Source: a virus. Taken from it: a stretch of DNA of 57,266 nt. Positions 32,662-39,208 of the stretch are shown here, piece by piece. Every line of letters begins with the position of its first letter. The first letter of the stretch is position 1. Under the pieces are notes generated by a model that saw only the letters and a program-made list of their open reading frames with translations, was not told the DNA's origin and ran no database searches. The stretch spans positions 1 through 57,266 of IMG/VR virus record IMGVR_UViG_3300020469_000055, one strand, 5' to 3'. The position numbers and the translations under genes are program-made.

Positions 32662-32788
32662 TTTGAATTCCTTCCGTAACAGAATAAACATCCTGTGCCA
32701 GTCCCTTCATTGTATTACAACCAGCAAAAACAAAGGCACATATAAACGCTCCTCCAATAATAATAATCCACTTGCAGATAAAGTCCAT
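32606..32788 (-). CDS. Small lipoprotein, entericidin-like
   Basis: This 60-residue protein starts at ATG 32788 behind AAGGA. A hydrophobic N-terminal segment ends in the lipobox F-A-G-C (lipidated Cys at residue 24), followed by N-T-M-K-G-L-A-Q-D-V. The C-N-T-x-x-G-x-x-x-D-V pattern is typical of entericidin-type bacteriolytic lipoproteins. Overlap with the lysozyme-like gene also suits an o-spanin. Either way it would act at the envelope. The short polar tail is Ser/Thr-rich. Confidence 0.65.
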   Translation of the reverse strand: MDFICKWIIIIGGAFICAFVFAGCNTMKGLAQDVYSVTEGIQSEMSKNDSSTSTSLSYRN

Positions 32789-32816
32789 CCTATTATCCTT
32801 ACTCTTGTTTTTCATA

Positions 32817-33143
32817 TCAGTGACCCAACCCTTCTTCCTGCTTCATCTCTTGACGAGAAGAAACGGTTACAGTTTCAGGACGAGACACATCACTAGGCCA
32901 TCGTCCAGTCTTGATAAACGATTCCGGAGCACGCCATCGGAAATCATCCGACTTTGAACCCTCCGACCTCATCATATTCTTAACCCTTCGGCTCATGTCG
33001 TCCTTCCACTGCTGAGCAACGGAAGGAAGAACAAACGAAGGGACATTCATTTCAACAGAATATTCATCGTCAAAGTATTCCTTACCTGAGTGGACATCCA
33101 TCTTGTAGGCCCACTCCGGAACAATGTTTTCAAACTCCTGCAT
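32817..33143 (-). CDS. Unknown protein, 108 residues
   Basis: A soluble, polar protein with no signal peptide and a W-R-A-P-E-S-F-I-K-T-G-R-W-P segment. It begins in an overlap with the upstream gene. The function is unknown. Confidence 0.6.
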   Translation of the reverse strand: MQEFENIVPEWAYKMDVHSGKEYFDDEYSVEMNVPSFVLPSVAQQWKDDMSRRVKNMMRSEGSKSDDFRWRAPESFIKTGRWPSDVSRPETVTVSSRQEMKQEEGLGH

Positions 33144-33387
33144 TAGTTTTTCCTTTCATAAAAATTCTAAGATCTCTAGCAGTCTTTTCAAGCCGTTCAA
33201 CATACTTGATTATAGAAGGATACATACTTTCTTGCATTTCCTGACTAAGATTACAGCCATAATGCCAAGAATCTCCATATGCTTGACCACTTTCAAGTCC
33301 AGGAACATTATAAATTTCAGAGTCTTCATCTTCAACATACAATGTAGTACGAATAAGATAGCCATCAACAATATCAAACTGATCCAT
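33130..33387 (-). CDS. Unknown protein, 85 residues
   Basis: The start at ATG 33387 lies in the tail of the upstream gene (GTGATGGATCAG). The protein is acidic at the N-terminus (V-E-D-E-D-S-E) with a helical, basic C-terminus. The function is unknown. Confidence 0.55.
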   Translation of the reverse strand: MDQFDIVDGYLIRTTLYVEDEDSEIYNVPGLESGQAYGDSWHYGCNLSQEMQESMYPSIIKYVERLEKTARDLRIFMKGKTNAGV

Positions 33388-33664
33388 CACTCTCAAGTTC
33401 CTTTCCGTTAGGGTCAAATGCAACAACATCCTCAAGGTAAGTTGCAATAAGTTCAGAGTCTTGGGTTTCCCAATCAAACCAATCATTCTCAAGATCCCAG
33501 ACATCGACCTCATTCTTTCTAATCTTCTCGGAAAACTCCTCCATATTCTTACAGTTATTCCTGCTTAGATCATCTTCAGTAATATCAAAACTAACAAAAG
33601 ACCAACTAATTTCTTTGATAGGAACTTCAATACTTCCGATACTTTGATTATCTCGAACACTCAT
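33374..33664 (-). CDS. Acidic protein, 96 residues
   Basis: Rich in Asp, Glu and Trp, with D-V-W-D-L-E-N-D-W-F-D-W-E in the centre. The start overlaps the end region of the preceding gene. The function is unknown. Confidence 0.6.
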   Translation of the reverse strand: MSVRDNQSIGSIEVPIKEISWSFVSFDITEDDLSRNNCKNMEEFSEKIRKNEVDVWDLENDWFDWETQDSELIATYLEDVVAFDPNGKELESDGSV

Positions 33665-33666
33665 AG

Positions 33667-34257
33667 TCAGTCAACCTTTCTGGTAATAGTAAAACGGGGA
33701 ACCCAAGACCAAACACGACTTGGAATAGAACGAACATACTTTGAAGCCCTACGAATACGCTGGGTAATACTACGTTCAATACTCTTAATGTACCTTTCAT
33801 TGATGATAATTAGTTCAGACTCCATACGAATCATGTCCTTCTTCATTTGTTGGATGGTTTGCTCTAACTCAGTAACATCAGAAACCTGATCAGAAGTAAT
33901 ATAATCATAACTGTCAAGGTAGTCACGGATAAAATCCGAAACATTAGACTCCTCAATAAATTCATGATTGTATTGAATGCAATCACTAACGCTATCACTA
34001 ACATCCCAGTCTACCAAAGCATCGTTAATAATACTTTCGATCTCGTCTAGACCAACATGATTCTCAGTATTAGCATTATCAGTGTCAAGTTTATTCTTAA
34101 TATCAGTACGAAGATCATCGACATGAGAATCGATCTCATCCTGCATCCACTCGTAAAACTTGGGCTCATACTCACCGTGAGCACGTTCCACCGCATCCTT
34201 AACCGCACCAGCGAGATCGTGAATCGTGACCTTGAGTCCGTAGTCGCTATTAGACAT
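33667..34257 (-). CDS. Acidic coiled-coil protein
   Basis: The start is ATG 34257 behind GGAG, giving 196 residues. The N-terminal two thirds are very acidic (many D-S-D-x-D steps). A coiled coil follows (about residues 130-170), then a basic R-I-R-R-A-S-K-Y end. The charge split suggests a scaffold-like or nucleic-acid-mimic role, but no family is recognised. Confidence 0.65.
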   Translation of the reverse strand: MSNSDYGLKVTIHDLAGAVKDAVERAHGEYEPKFYEWMQDEIDSHVDDLRTDIKNKLDTDNANTENHVGLDEIESIINDALVDWDVSDSVSDCIQYNHEFIEESNVSDFIRDYLDSYDYITSDQVSDVTELEQTIQQMKKDMIRMESELIIINERYIKSIERSITQRIRRASKYVRSIPSRVWSWVPRFTITRKVD

Positions 34258-34672
34258 TGCTATTCTCCAGATAAGACTTAATATTAGTGGGATTAATATC
34301 CCCGCAAGTAACATCAAACATACAAAGACGACCGCAGTTTACAGCGTCACTCATATCCATTGCATCCTTCACAAGATCATACACAATACCCTCAGAACAA
34401 TCACTAACACGAGGATATCCCCTCTCCAACAGGATCTGAATCCACCCAATCACTTCATCGGTATTAATATCACGGAGGATAAGAACACAGAAGTCGGCAA
34501 TATAACATGCGGTTTGTAGATGCTGAATACACTTCCACACGCCAGGATCTCTATGAGGATCAACATCAGCATACACAGCAGTTTCATCATACTGATCAAC
34601 AATACTGAATGCTGCCTGCTCACTATGCTCAAGCAGCCAAAACCAAAATAGGGGTGTGATTGTATCAGCCAT
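34250..34672 (-). CDS. Unknown protein, 140 residues
   Basis: ATG 34672 follows AAGGA. It is cysteine-containing, acidic and has a Trp-rich N-terminus (L-F-W-F-W-L-L). It overlaps both neighbours. The function is unknown. Confidence 0.6.
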   Translation of the reverse strand: MADTITPLFWFWLLEHSEQAAFSIVDQYDETAVYADVDPHRDPGVWKCIQHLQTACYIADFCVLILRDINTDEVIGWIQILLERGYPRVSDCSEGIVYDLVKDAMDMSDAVNCGRLCMFDVTCGDINPTNIKSYLENSNV

Positions 34673-34832
34673 CAAGATTTTCCTTTTCATAGTTATTGAT
34701 TCGCCTCAGGATACGATCACGCTCCGTAGCCCACTTTTTAATCATAAGAGTATCCTTATCGGCAATAGCCCTAGTATACTCTCGATTCACAGTCTTCAAT
34801 GCTCCGAACAATGTTTCCTTAGTCAATGCCAT
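34665..34832 (-). CDS. Small helical protein, 55 residues
   Basis: ATG 34832, TGA at 34665 inside the next start region. It is basic and helical (W-A-T-E-R-D-R-I-L-R-R-I). The function is unknown. Confidence 0.55.
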   Translation of the reverse strand: MALTKETLFGALKTVNREYTRAIADKDTLMIKKWATERDRILRRINNYEKENLDG

Positions 34833-35323
34833 CAGTCAATCCTCCAAGTGTAAAGGCCATCACCTCTGTAATACTTATCATCGATAAGAATAATAGTGTA
34901 GAGTTGTTCGACTACTCCATCCCATCCAGAGATACCCGCGTCGATATCTCCATTAATATCAAGATCACGAACGAATGCGTCCTCGTCAAACTTCAGATAC
35001 GGTGCAACATATGAACCGCAGTTGACAAGGGAACTATCGATATCATCCTGGGCCATCTCTACCATTGACTCAATCGAGGCATTTCTATACTGAAGATAGA
35101 CATCTTCATCGCAAATTATATGCGTTTCACCTTCATGAGTAAAGGTAAACTGATCACAATTAATATTCTCTGTTTCAAAGTCATCCCGCATGGCACGGAT
35201 AATCTTTGCACGATCACCACCGAAACGATACTCCCATACTTGCGAGGCAATATGAATAAGATCATTTCGAGTAATTCCCTCGAACCCATCATCGGGAAGT
35301 TTAGGATATTCTACGTCAGCCAC
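34832..35323 (-). CDS. Acidic protein with probable GTG start
   Basis: GGAGG lies six bases before GTG at 35323, which overlaps the upstream stop, giving 163 residues. ATG codons further upstream lack a site. The protein is acidic, with D-I-N-G-D-I-D-A-G-I and a W-R-I-D end. The function is unknown. Confidence 0.6.
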   Translation of the reverse strand: MADVEYPKLPDDGFEGITRNDLIHIASQVWEYRFGGDRAKIIRAMRDDFETENINCDQFTFTHEGETHIICDEDVYLQYRNASIESMVEMAQDDIDSSLVNCGSYVAPYLKFDEDAFVRDLDINGDIDAGISGWDGVVEQLYTIILIDDKYYRGDGLYTWRID

Positions 35324-35660
35324 GGAAATCCTCCAATCGGTTGAAACAAAAGTCATCAGTTGGTCCATACCAACATACATTCCAGCATTCAGTACCATTG
35401 TTACCAATGAGAACAGAGTAGATCGCTTCGTTATCTTCCGGATCACGGTCCGGAGGAAAGATCCATACACGAGCAGACTTCTTGGAAACGATATGTTTAT
35501 GGCAGTTACTAATTGTTATTTCATTATCTCCTTCATAATCTTCCCACTCAAGATTCATTTCAACCCGAAGCATGTATCCTCCACACAAAAGAGAACATAC
35601 CAGTGTATGCAATGCATCAAGACGATCAGAAGTCTTATCAAATTCATCTGCTGCGTGCAT
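35316..35660 (-). CDS. Unknown protein, 114 residues
   Basis: Begins M-H-A-A-D-E-F and has a V-W-I-F-P-P-D-R-D-P-E-D-N-E segment and several Cys/Trp residues. Coupled to both neighbours. The function is unknown. Confidence 0.6.
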   Translation of the reverse strand: MHAADEFDKTSDRLDALHTLVCSLLCGGYMLRVEMNLEWEDYEGDNEITISNCHKHIVSKKSARVWIFPPDRDPEDNEAIYSVLIGNNGTECWNVCWYGPTDDFCFNRLEDFRG

Positions 35661-35836
35661 TAAAAGCCTCCCATAATTTTAAGTCTACTCTTAACCTGTG
35701 CGATAGTCGCACCCTTGACCAATCGAGACGATCGTTTTCTCCCCTCTATCCAAAATCTCACACCCTCCGGGGTATTCTTCAAGATCACACGTTGGGTATG
35801 ACCGTCACAATCCCTCGTAATAATCACATCAGTCAT
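35660..35836 (-). CDS. Small basic protein, 58 residues
   Basis: ATG 35836 shares TGATG with the upstream stop and follows GGAG. It is beta-rich at the N-terminus with a basic E-G-R-K-R-S-S-R-L centre. The function is unknown. Confidence 0.6.
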   Translation of the reverse strand: MTDVIITRDCDGHTQRVILKNTPEGVRFWIEGRKRSSRLVKGATIAQVKSRLKIMGGF

Positions 35837-35997
35837 CAGCACAACTCCGAAAGTTCGTCGTTCATAAGAGCCTCATACTCTTCCTTCGTGAACATCACAC
35901 CACCCTTTGCTAGTGCGAACCGCAAAGCACTATCTCTACAGGCGAATGCCGTATCAATCTCCATCGTACCCAAAGTCCATCGAATGAAGTACCACAT
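35836..35997 (-). CDS. Small protein, 53 residues
   Basis: ATG 35997 behind AAAGG. It has the layout W-Y-F-I-R-W ... A-C-R-D-S-A-L-R-F-A. Similar short x-W-F/Y-x ... A-W/A-F-A patterns occur in the micro-ORF at 36655-36813. The function is unknown. Confidence 0.55.
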   Translation of the reverse strand: MWYFIRWTLGTMEIDTAFACRDSALRFALAKGGVMFTKEEYEALMNDELSELC

Positions 35998-36001
35998 ATG
36001 A

Positions 36002-36502
36002 TCAATCCTTTCGGTTGTTGACTTCTCGGATATGGACATCAGTCTCATACCCGTCCACTCCATCACTCACCTTAGCCATCGTACTAAGGCACCACGCCGC
36101 ATCAGCAGCCTGTTCATAGGTAGCGTACCTATAAACTTCATGCCCGAACACTTCCGGGCCGCCCTGACACGCCCCATCGGGAGCATATGCCGCCACCCAA
36201 CTCTCACGGGTCTCATGTACATGATACTCGTTTTCCAGTCGAACATCATCGAACAGGCGGTGAGCGATCACACATCGGTAATACGCACCTCGATTATATG
36301 ACTCCCATACCCTATCAAGGACATTGTTCCAGTTTGTATGTAGAAGACGTGTGATCCATCGGGGAGTAGGATCCCCGGTCGTCATCCTAGCACCCTCTCT
36401 CCGAAAAATCATTCTCTCCTCTTCACAAGCATCCTTGATCTCATAGATTCGTCTAACCCGTGCGATATCTCGATCGTTCCTACGCTTTTCGTCAGCGTTC
36501 AT
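36002..36502 (-). CDS. Unknown protein, 166 residues
   Basis: GGAGG precedes ATG 36502. The N-third is rich in Arg/Glu and helical. The remainder has aromatic and His residues (Y-H-V-H-E-T-R-E-S-W-V-A-A-Y). It marks the left edge of the GC-rich early block. No family is recognised. Confidence 0.6.
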   Translation of the reverse strand: MNADEKRRNDRDIARVRRIYEIKDACEEERMIFRREGARMTTGDPTPRWITRLLHTNWNNVLDRVWESYNRGAYYRCVIAHRLFDDVRLENEYHVHETRESWVAAYAPDGACQGGPEVFGHEVYRYATYEQAADAAWCLSTMAKVSDGVDGYETDVHIREVNNRKD

Positions 36503-36517
36503 ACTTGTGACCTCCAG

Positions 36518-36658
36518 TCAGAGCCATCGCACCAGCACGGACGACTCCCCGTGCATCAGGGTGCAGATCCGACGCCACCTTCGGGCGTCCTCGTTCATAC
36601 CGGGGAACACCCGGACACTCACACTACCGTCCCCCTTCACACACTCGATCTCGATCAT
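36518..36658 (-). CDS. Micro-ORF, 46 residues
   Basis: ATG overlaps the upstream stop (ATGATC within AAATGATCG). The N-half is beta-like, followed by a basic R-R-W-R-R-I-C. Part of a coupled chain of micro-ORFs. Confidence 0.5.
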   Translation of the reverse strand: MIEIECVKGDGSVSVRVFPGMNEDARRWRRICTLMHGESSVLVRWL

Positions 36659-36813
36659 TTCGTTCCTTTCCTCCAGCAAGCAGGAATAGTATGCTTAGAC
36701 ACATACCCATCACCTCTGGCTTGAACATATGCCCACGCCGCATCCTCAGTATCGAACCACGCGGACAACCCCGTTGAATCGATCACACCTATCCATATCG
36801 TTACTTCACACAT
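36655..36813 (-). CDS. Micro-ORF, 52 residues
   Basis: ATG 36813 lies in the tail of the upstream gene, and TGA overlaps the next start. The product has the layout V-T-I-W-I-G-V-I-D ... S-A-W-F-D-T-E-D-A-A-W-A-Y-V, a small single-domain pattern common in phage early proteins. Confidence 0.5.
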   Translation of the reverse strand: MCEVTIWIGVIDSTGLSAWFDTEDAAWAYVQARGDGYVSKHTIPACWRKGTK

Positions 36814-36976
36814 TATCACACCTCCGAATCACGGTCAGTCCGCCACCCGACTTCACACGTCGAGTGATACGTCGGATGCGAGCCTTGTCGGCATCCGTAT
36901 TATCTTTGCTCCACCCTCTCACTTCCTTTTCCGAACGCTTCTCGAGGATAATCCGTGTGAGACTCTTTTTGTTCAT
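36806..36976 (-). CDS. Basic micro-ORF, 56 residues
   Basis: ATG 36976, TGA 36806, overlapping both neighbours. It is strongly Arg/Lys-rich (I-R-R-I-T-R-R-V-K-S), probably nucleic-acid binding. Confidence 0.5.
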   Translation of the reverse strand: MNKKSLTRIILEKRSEKEVRGWSKDNTDADKARIRRITRRVKSGGGLTVIRRCDNV

Positions 36977-37242
36977 ACGTCTGACTCCATTCTCGCACCC
37001 TTCCTACGGTTCTCTTCCATAGGTATGATGCGAAGGTTCGTGGGATGATGCGGCCCGCCACATGCGAGCGGCACGATATGATCCACCTCCCACCCCTCCG
37101 GGCAGGCCCGATAGATCGCGATGATCGCCGCGTACAATCGTGGCCGATCCGGACCTACGATACTACGCTTCGCAAGACCGTATGATCTCGCACGATCACG
37201 GGCCTTCCACTCATTCTTGCGAGCCGCTTCGCGAGTCTTCAT
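36973..37242 (-). CDS. HNH endonuclease
   Basis: This 89-residue protein has the HNH core V-D-H-I-V-P-L-A-C-G-G-P-H-H-P-T-N-L-R (about residues 53-72), with the catalytic His after Asp and the distal His/Asn. A basic N-terminus could contact DNA. Small free-standing HNH enzymes in phages are usually homing-type nickases or take part in packaging; nothing here distinguishes them. GC content is much higher than in the core genes, consistent with recent acquisition. Confidence 0.85.
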   Translation of the reverse strand: MKTREAARKNEWKARDRARSYGLAKRSIVGPDRPRLYAAIIAIYRACPEGWEVDHIVPLACGGPHHPTNLRIIPMEENRRKGARMESDV

Positions 37243-37276
37243 AGGTATGATACTCCGGGTGGCAGGATCATCAGGC

Positions 37277-37315
37277 CGGGAATGCCAATCCCGACTTCCC
37301 CCGTATGCCCGGGGG
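37277..37315 (-). terminator. Two tandem GC hairpins after the DNA-binding-like gene
   Basis: CCCCCG-6 nt-CGGGGG (37298-37315) and CGGGA-7 nt-TCCCG (37277-37293) lie just past the stop at 37336. There is no U run, so termination would be weak or factor-assisted, or they may stabilise RNA ends. Confidence 0.4.
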
Positions 37316-37335
37316 ATTCACCGTAGGTATGAGAG

Positions 37336-37821
37336 TCACTTGCCGATGAAGGACAGGTCGGGCTTGACACCCTTCCGGTGCTTCGAGATCGCATTCGCGA
37401 CCGATCCGACAGTCACACCCGCAGCCGCCGCGATGCGACGACGCTGCCGCTTGCCGATGATCGACTCCATGCGATCATACGCCTCCCACCGGGAGCCGTT
37501 GGACTTCTCGATACACTTCTCCCACACGGCAACATCATCCGTGTGAGTCTCCGGCTCGGGAGCCGGGGCGGGAGCCGGAGCCCCCGTGTGAGCCGCGAGA
37601 GCGGCAGCGACCGCCCGTGCGATCATACCGGCGATGTCCGGTTCGGTGGCCGGAGCCGGAGCCGGAGCGGGAGCCGGAGCCCCGTACGCACCGATCAGAG
37701 TCTTCCCCTTGCGGGCTCGAGACTCATTCCGGGCATGCCCCTCCGCAATCGCGACCGGATCGCCAGCCTTGATCAGGGAGACGAGATCCTTACGGGACAG
37801 CGAGATCATGGAACGCTTCAT
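37336..37821 (-). CDS. Putative DNA-binding protein with Ala-Pro linkers and C-terminal HTH
   Basis: The likely start is ATG 37821, eight bases after AAAGG, giving 161 residues. An N-terminal helical domain (about 1-45) is joined by an A-P-A-P-A-P linker to an Ala-rich helix (about 60-77), a second A-P-A-P linker, then a C-terminal basic region R-Q-R-R-R-I-A-A-A-A-G-V-T-V-G-S-V (about 125-141) that reads as a helix-turn-helix. Codon composition reaches about 75-80% GC locally. It is the first gene after the promoter at 38.93 kb, so it could be an early regulator. No specific family is recognised. Confidence 0.6.
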   Translation of the reverse strand: MKRSMISLSRKDLVSLIKAGDPVAIAEGHARNESRARKGKTLIGAYGAPAPAPAPAPATEPDIAGMIARAVAAALAAHTGAPAPAPAPEPETHTDDVAVWEKCIEKSNGSRWEAYDRMESIIGKRQRRRIAAAAGVTVGSVANAISKHRKGVKPDLSFIGK

Positions 37822-37872
37822 ATGCATTACCTTTCGAACGAGGAAAGAAACAGGAATTGACACAAATCGGGC

Positions 37873-37892
37873 GGGGGTGGTCTCCCACCCCC
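37873..37892. repeat. Perfect hairpin GGGGGTGG / CCACCCCC
   Basis: An 8-bp GC stem with a 4-nt loop (GAGA on the minus strand, a GNRA-type loop) lies upstream of the DNA-binding-like gene in its likely leader. Confidence 0.5.
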
Positions 37893-37900
37893 AACCCAGG

Positions 37901-37954
37901 GTCCGCATTAGAGTCGCGGTAGACTATGTCCGCATTAGAGTCGCGGTAGACTTG
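37901..37954. repeat. 27-bp tandem repeat, two copies
   Basis: Units 37901-37927 and 37928-37954 share their first 25 bases (beginning GTCCGCATTAGAGTCGCGGT). The pair lies 80 bases upstream of the DNA-binding-like gene start and could be an operator or iteron. Confidence 0.75.
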
Positions 37955-38419
37955 TGATGCCCCATCCGACCCGAGCATCATAGGTCCGGGATTCCAACCC
38001 CGTCGTTAAACGTATGAGACTCGATCCTCATCCGGTCTTCGGCTACTGCGATCCCCGATGATCGAGGCGAGAGTAGCATACTAGGCGGATGGACGGTAGT
38101 CGCATCATCATACGCTAGAATCATAGTTCGCCGATCATGCGTGGGGGCATAGGCCCTATCTCCTGTCCGCTCGCAACCACACCCCCAACATTCCCGATGG
38201 CACCATTCCGTGCCGAATCGGTTCCGCATACCTCGACGGCTCCGGAGGGTATGGGCGTACCATGATCCCGCCGATGGGCGTCGAGCGAAGTGTAGTATTG
38301 AGCGACCATTCATGGAGTGATACCGTGCCGGTCCCACTACCTGATCGAATTGAAGAATCCACCAACCCGCACCCATCGGTATACTACATCCGGTTCTGGT
38401 AAGGAAACGCTATCTGGTC

Positions 38420-38445
38420 GGTATCGGGAGTACCCTCCCGATACC
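38420..38445. repeat. Perfect 11-bp inverted repeat
   Basis: GGTATCGGGAG and CTCCCGATACC flank a 4-base loop. With no U tract on either side, it is more likely a protein site or RNA/DNA structure than a terminator. Confidence 0.6.
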
Positions 38446-38917
38446 TACAGCATAGGTATGATTCGAATCCTAGTCCGCCCGGTCGCATGATGCGAAAGGA
38501 AGCAGAGTCGAGTCTTCAACTGATTCGTGCGGGACTTTCTTCAGTGGCTCGGATCCCCTTCGACGGATCCCTTTGTAACCAATCCCGTGCCCCATTGCAC
38601 GAATTCGCTTGGATGTCGGACGAAGAGAAGGTACCAGATCCGGATTCGTAGGCTTGCTGCTGAAAAAAAGAGAAGAAATGTTGGCCCATCATCCCGGCAA
38701 GTATATCGGACCATCATACCGAAGCGGACCGAGGGGGGCCATGGGGGGTAGATCGTTGTTTGTTTTGTTTTGTGACCCCTTGTAAATTCTCGACCCCCTA
38801 GTCGATTTGGTATTCGTTAGATATGTACACGATTGACACGCCTGGGGGTCCCACCCCTGTTCCGTGGGTACTGTAACCACACGCTTTAGATATCCTAGGG
38901 GTCTATATAGCTTTCCT

Positions 38918-38944
38918 GCTTTCTATACTTTAGTCAATATGGAC
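38918..38944 (-). promoter_or_regulatory. T7-class phage promoter, copy 3 (early-region side)
   Basis: The minus strand reads GTCCATATTGACTAAAGTAT then AGAAAGC, identical to copy 1 through position +3. The start is predicted at G 38923. It would read the gene-poor region and the GC-rich early block, implying that these are also transcribed by the phage polymerase. Confidence 0.85.
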
Positions 38945-39096
38945 ACATACCATCCATTCATCGGATATATGGATATAGTACAGCCCCGTAGGGCTAGTAA
39001 GTTATAATCTGTAAATCCATTCTAAGGGCCTGAAGTCCTGCCTTCTTGAGCTTGATAAGTGGTTACTCATCTTTCAGCTGAAGGCGTGTCTTAAGG

Positions 39097-39127
39097 CCCT
39101 GAGAGAGAATCCTATGGCCTCTCAGGG
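39097..39127. repeat. Hairpin CCCTGAGAG / CTCTCAGGG
   Basis: A 9-bp perfect stem with a 13-nt loop lies downstream of the giant gene. It lacks a U run on the minus strand. It could be a processing site or a second transcription stop. Confidence 0.5.
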
Positions 39128-39173
39128 GTTATTGTGATATGGGCCTGTACCTGATATTCTCCTTCCCCAAGGC

Positions 39174-39189
39174 CCCCTCCGAAGAGGGG
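39174..39189 (-). terminator. TTCG-tetraloop hairpin after the giant virion gene
   Basis: The minus strand reads CCCCTC-TTCG-GAGGGG, starting 19 bases past the stop codon. UUCG loops are very stable. The following GCCTTGGGG is not U-rich, so this may end transcription with help or protect the mRNA end. Confidence 0.55.
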
Positions 39190-39208
39190 ACCCCAGGGAC
39201 CAAGGAGA

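Larger units (their letters stand above)
37822..39208. other. Gene-poor 1.4-kb region between genome end and early genes
   Basis: No convincing gene is seen. It contains a phage promoter (38918-38944), several perfect hairpins, a 27-bp tandem repeat, repeated CCCCTAG/GGGGTC-type blocks at 38.77-38.90 kb, and a terminator after the giant gene. Transcription-wise this is the start/end of the map, so physical DNA ends, terminal repeats or the replication origin are most likely here. Confidence 0.6.

Noticed and set aside
37978-38376. Minus-strand frame of 132 codons in the GC-rich region
   Set aside because: No ribosome binding site. It overlaps other long frames, as expected from high GC, and the product looks random in composition.
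38450-38490. TTCGAATCC-like T-loop suggesting a tRNA
   Set aside because: The flanking bases do not form a T-stem, and no acceptor or anticodon arm can be drawn.
38527-38880. Short frames on both strands (74 and 63 codons) in the gene-poor region
   Set aside because: No ribosome sites, no plausible protein pattern, and they overlap repeated CCCCTAG-like blocks.
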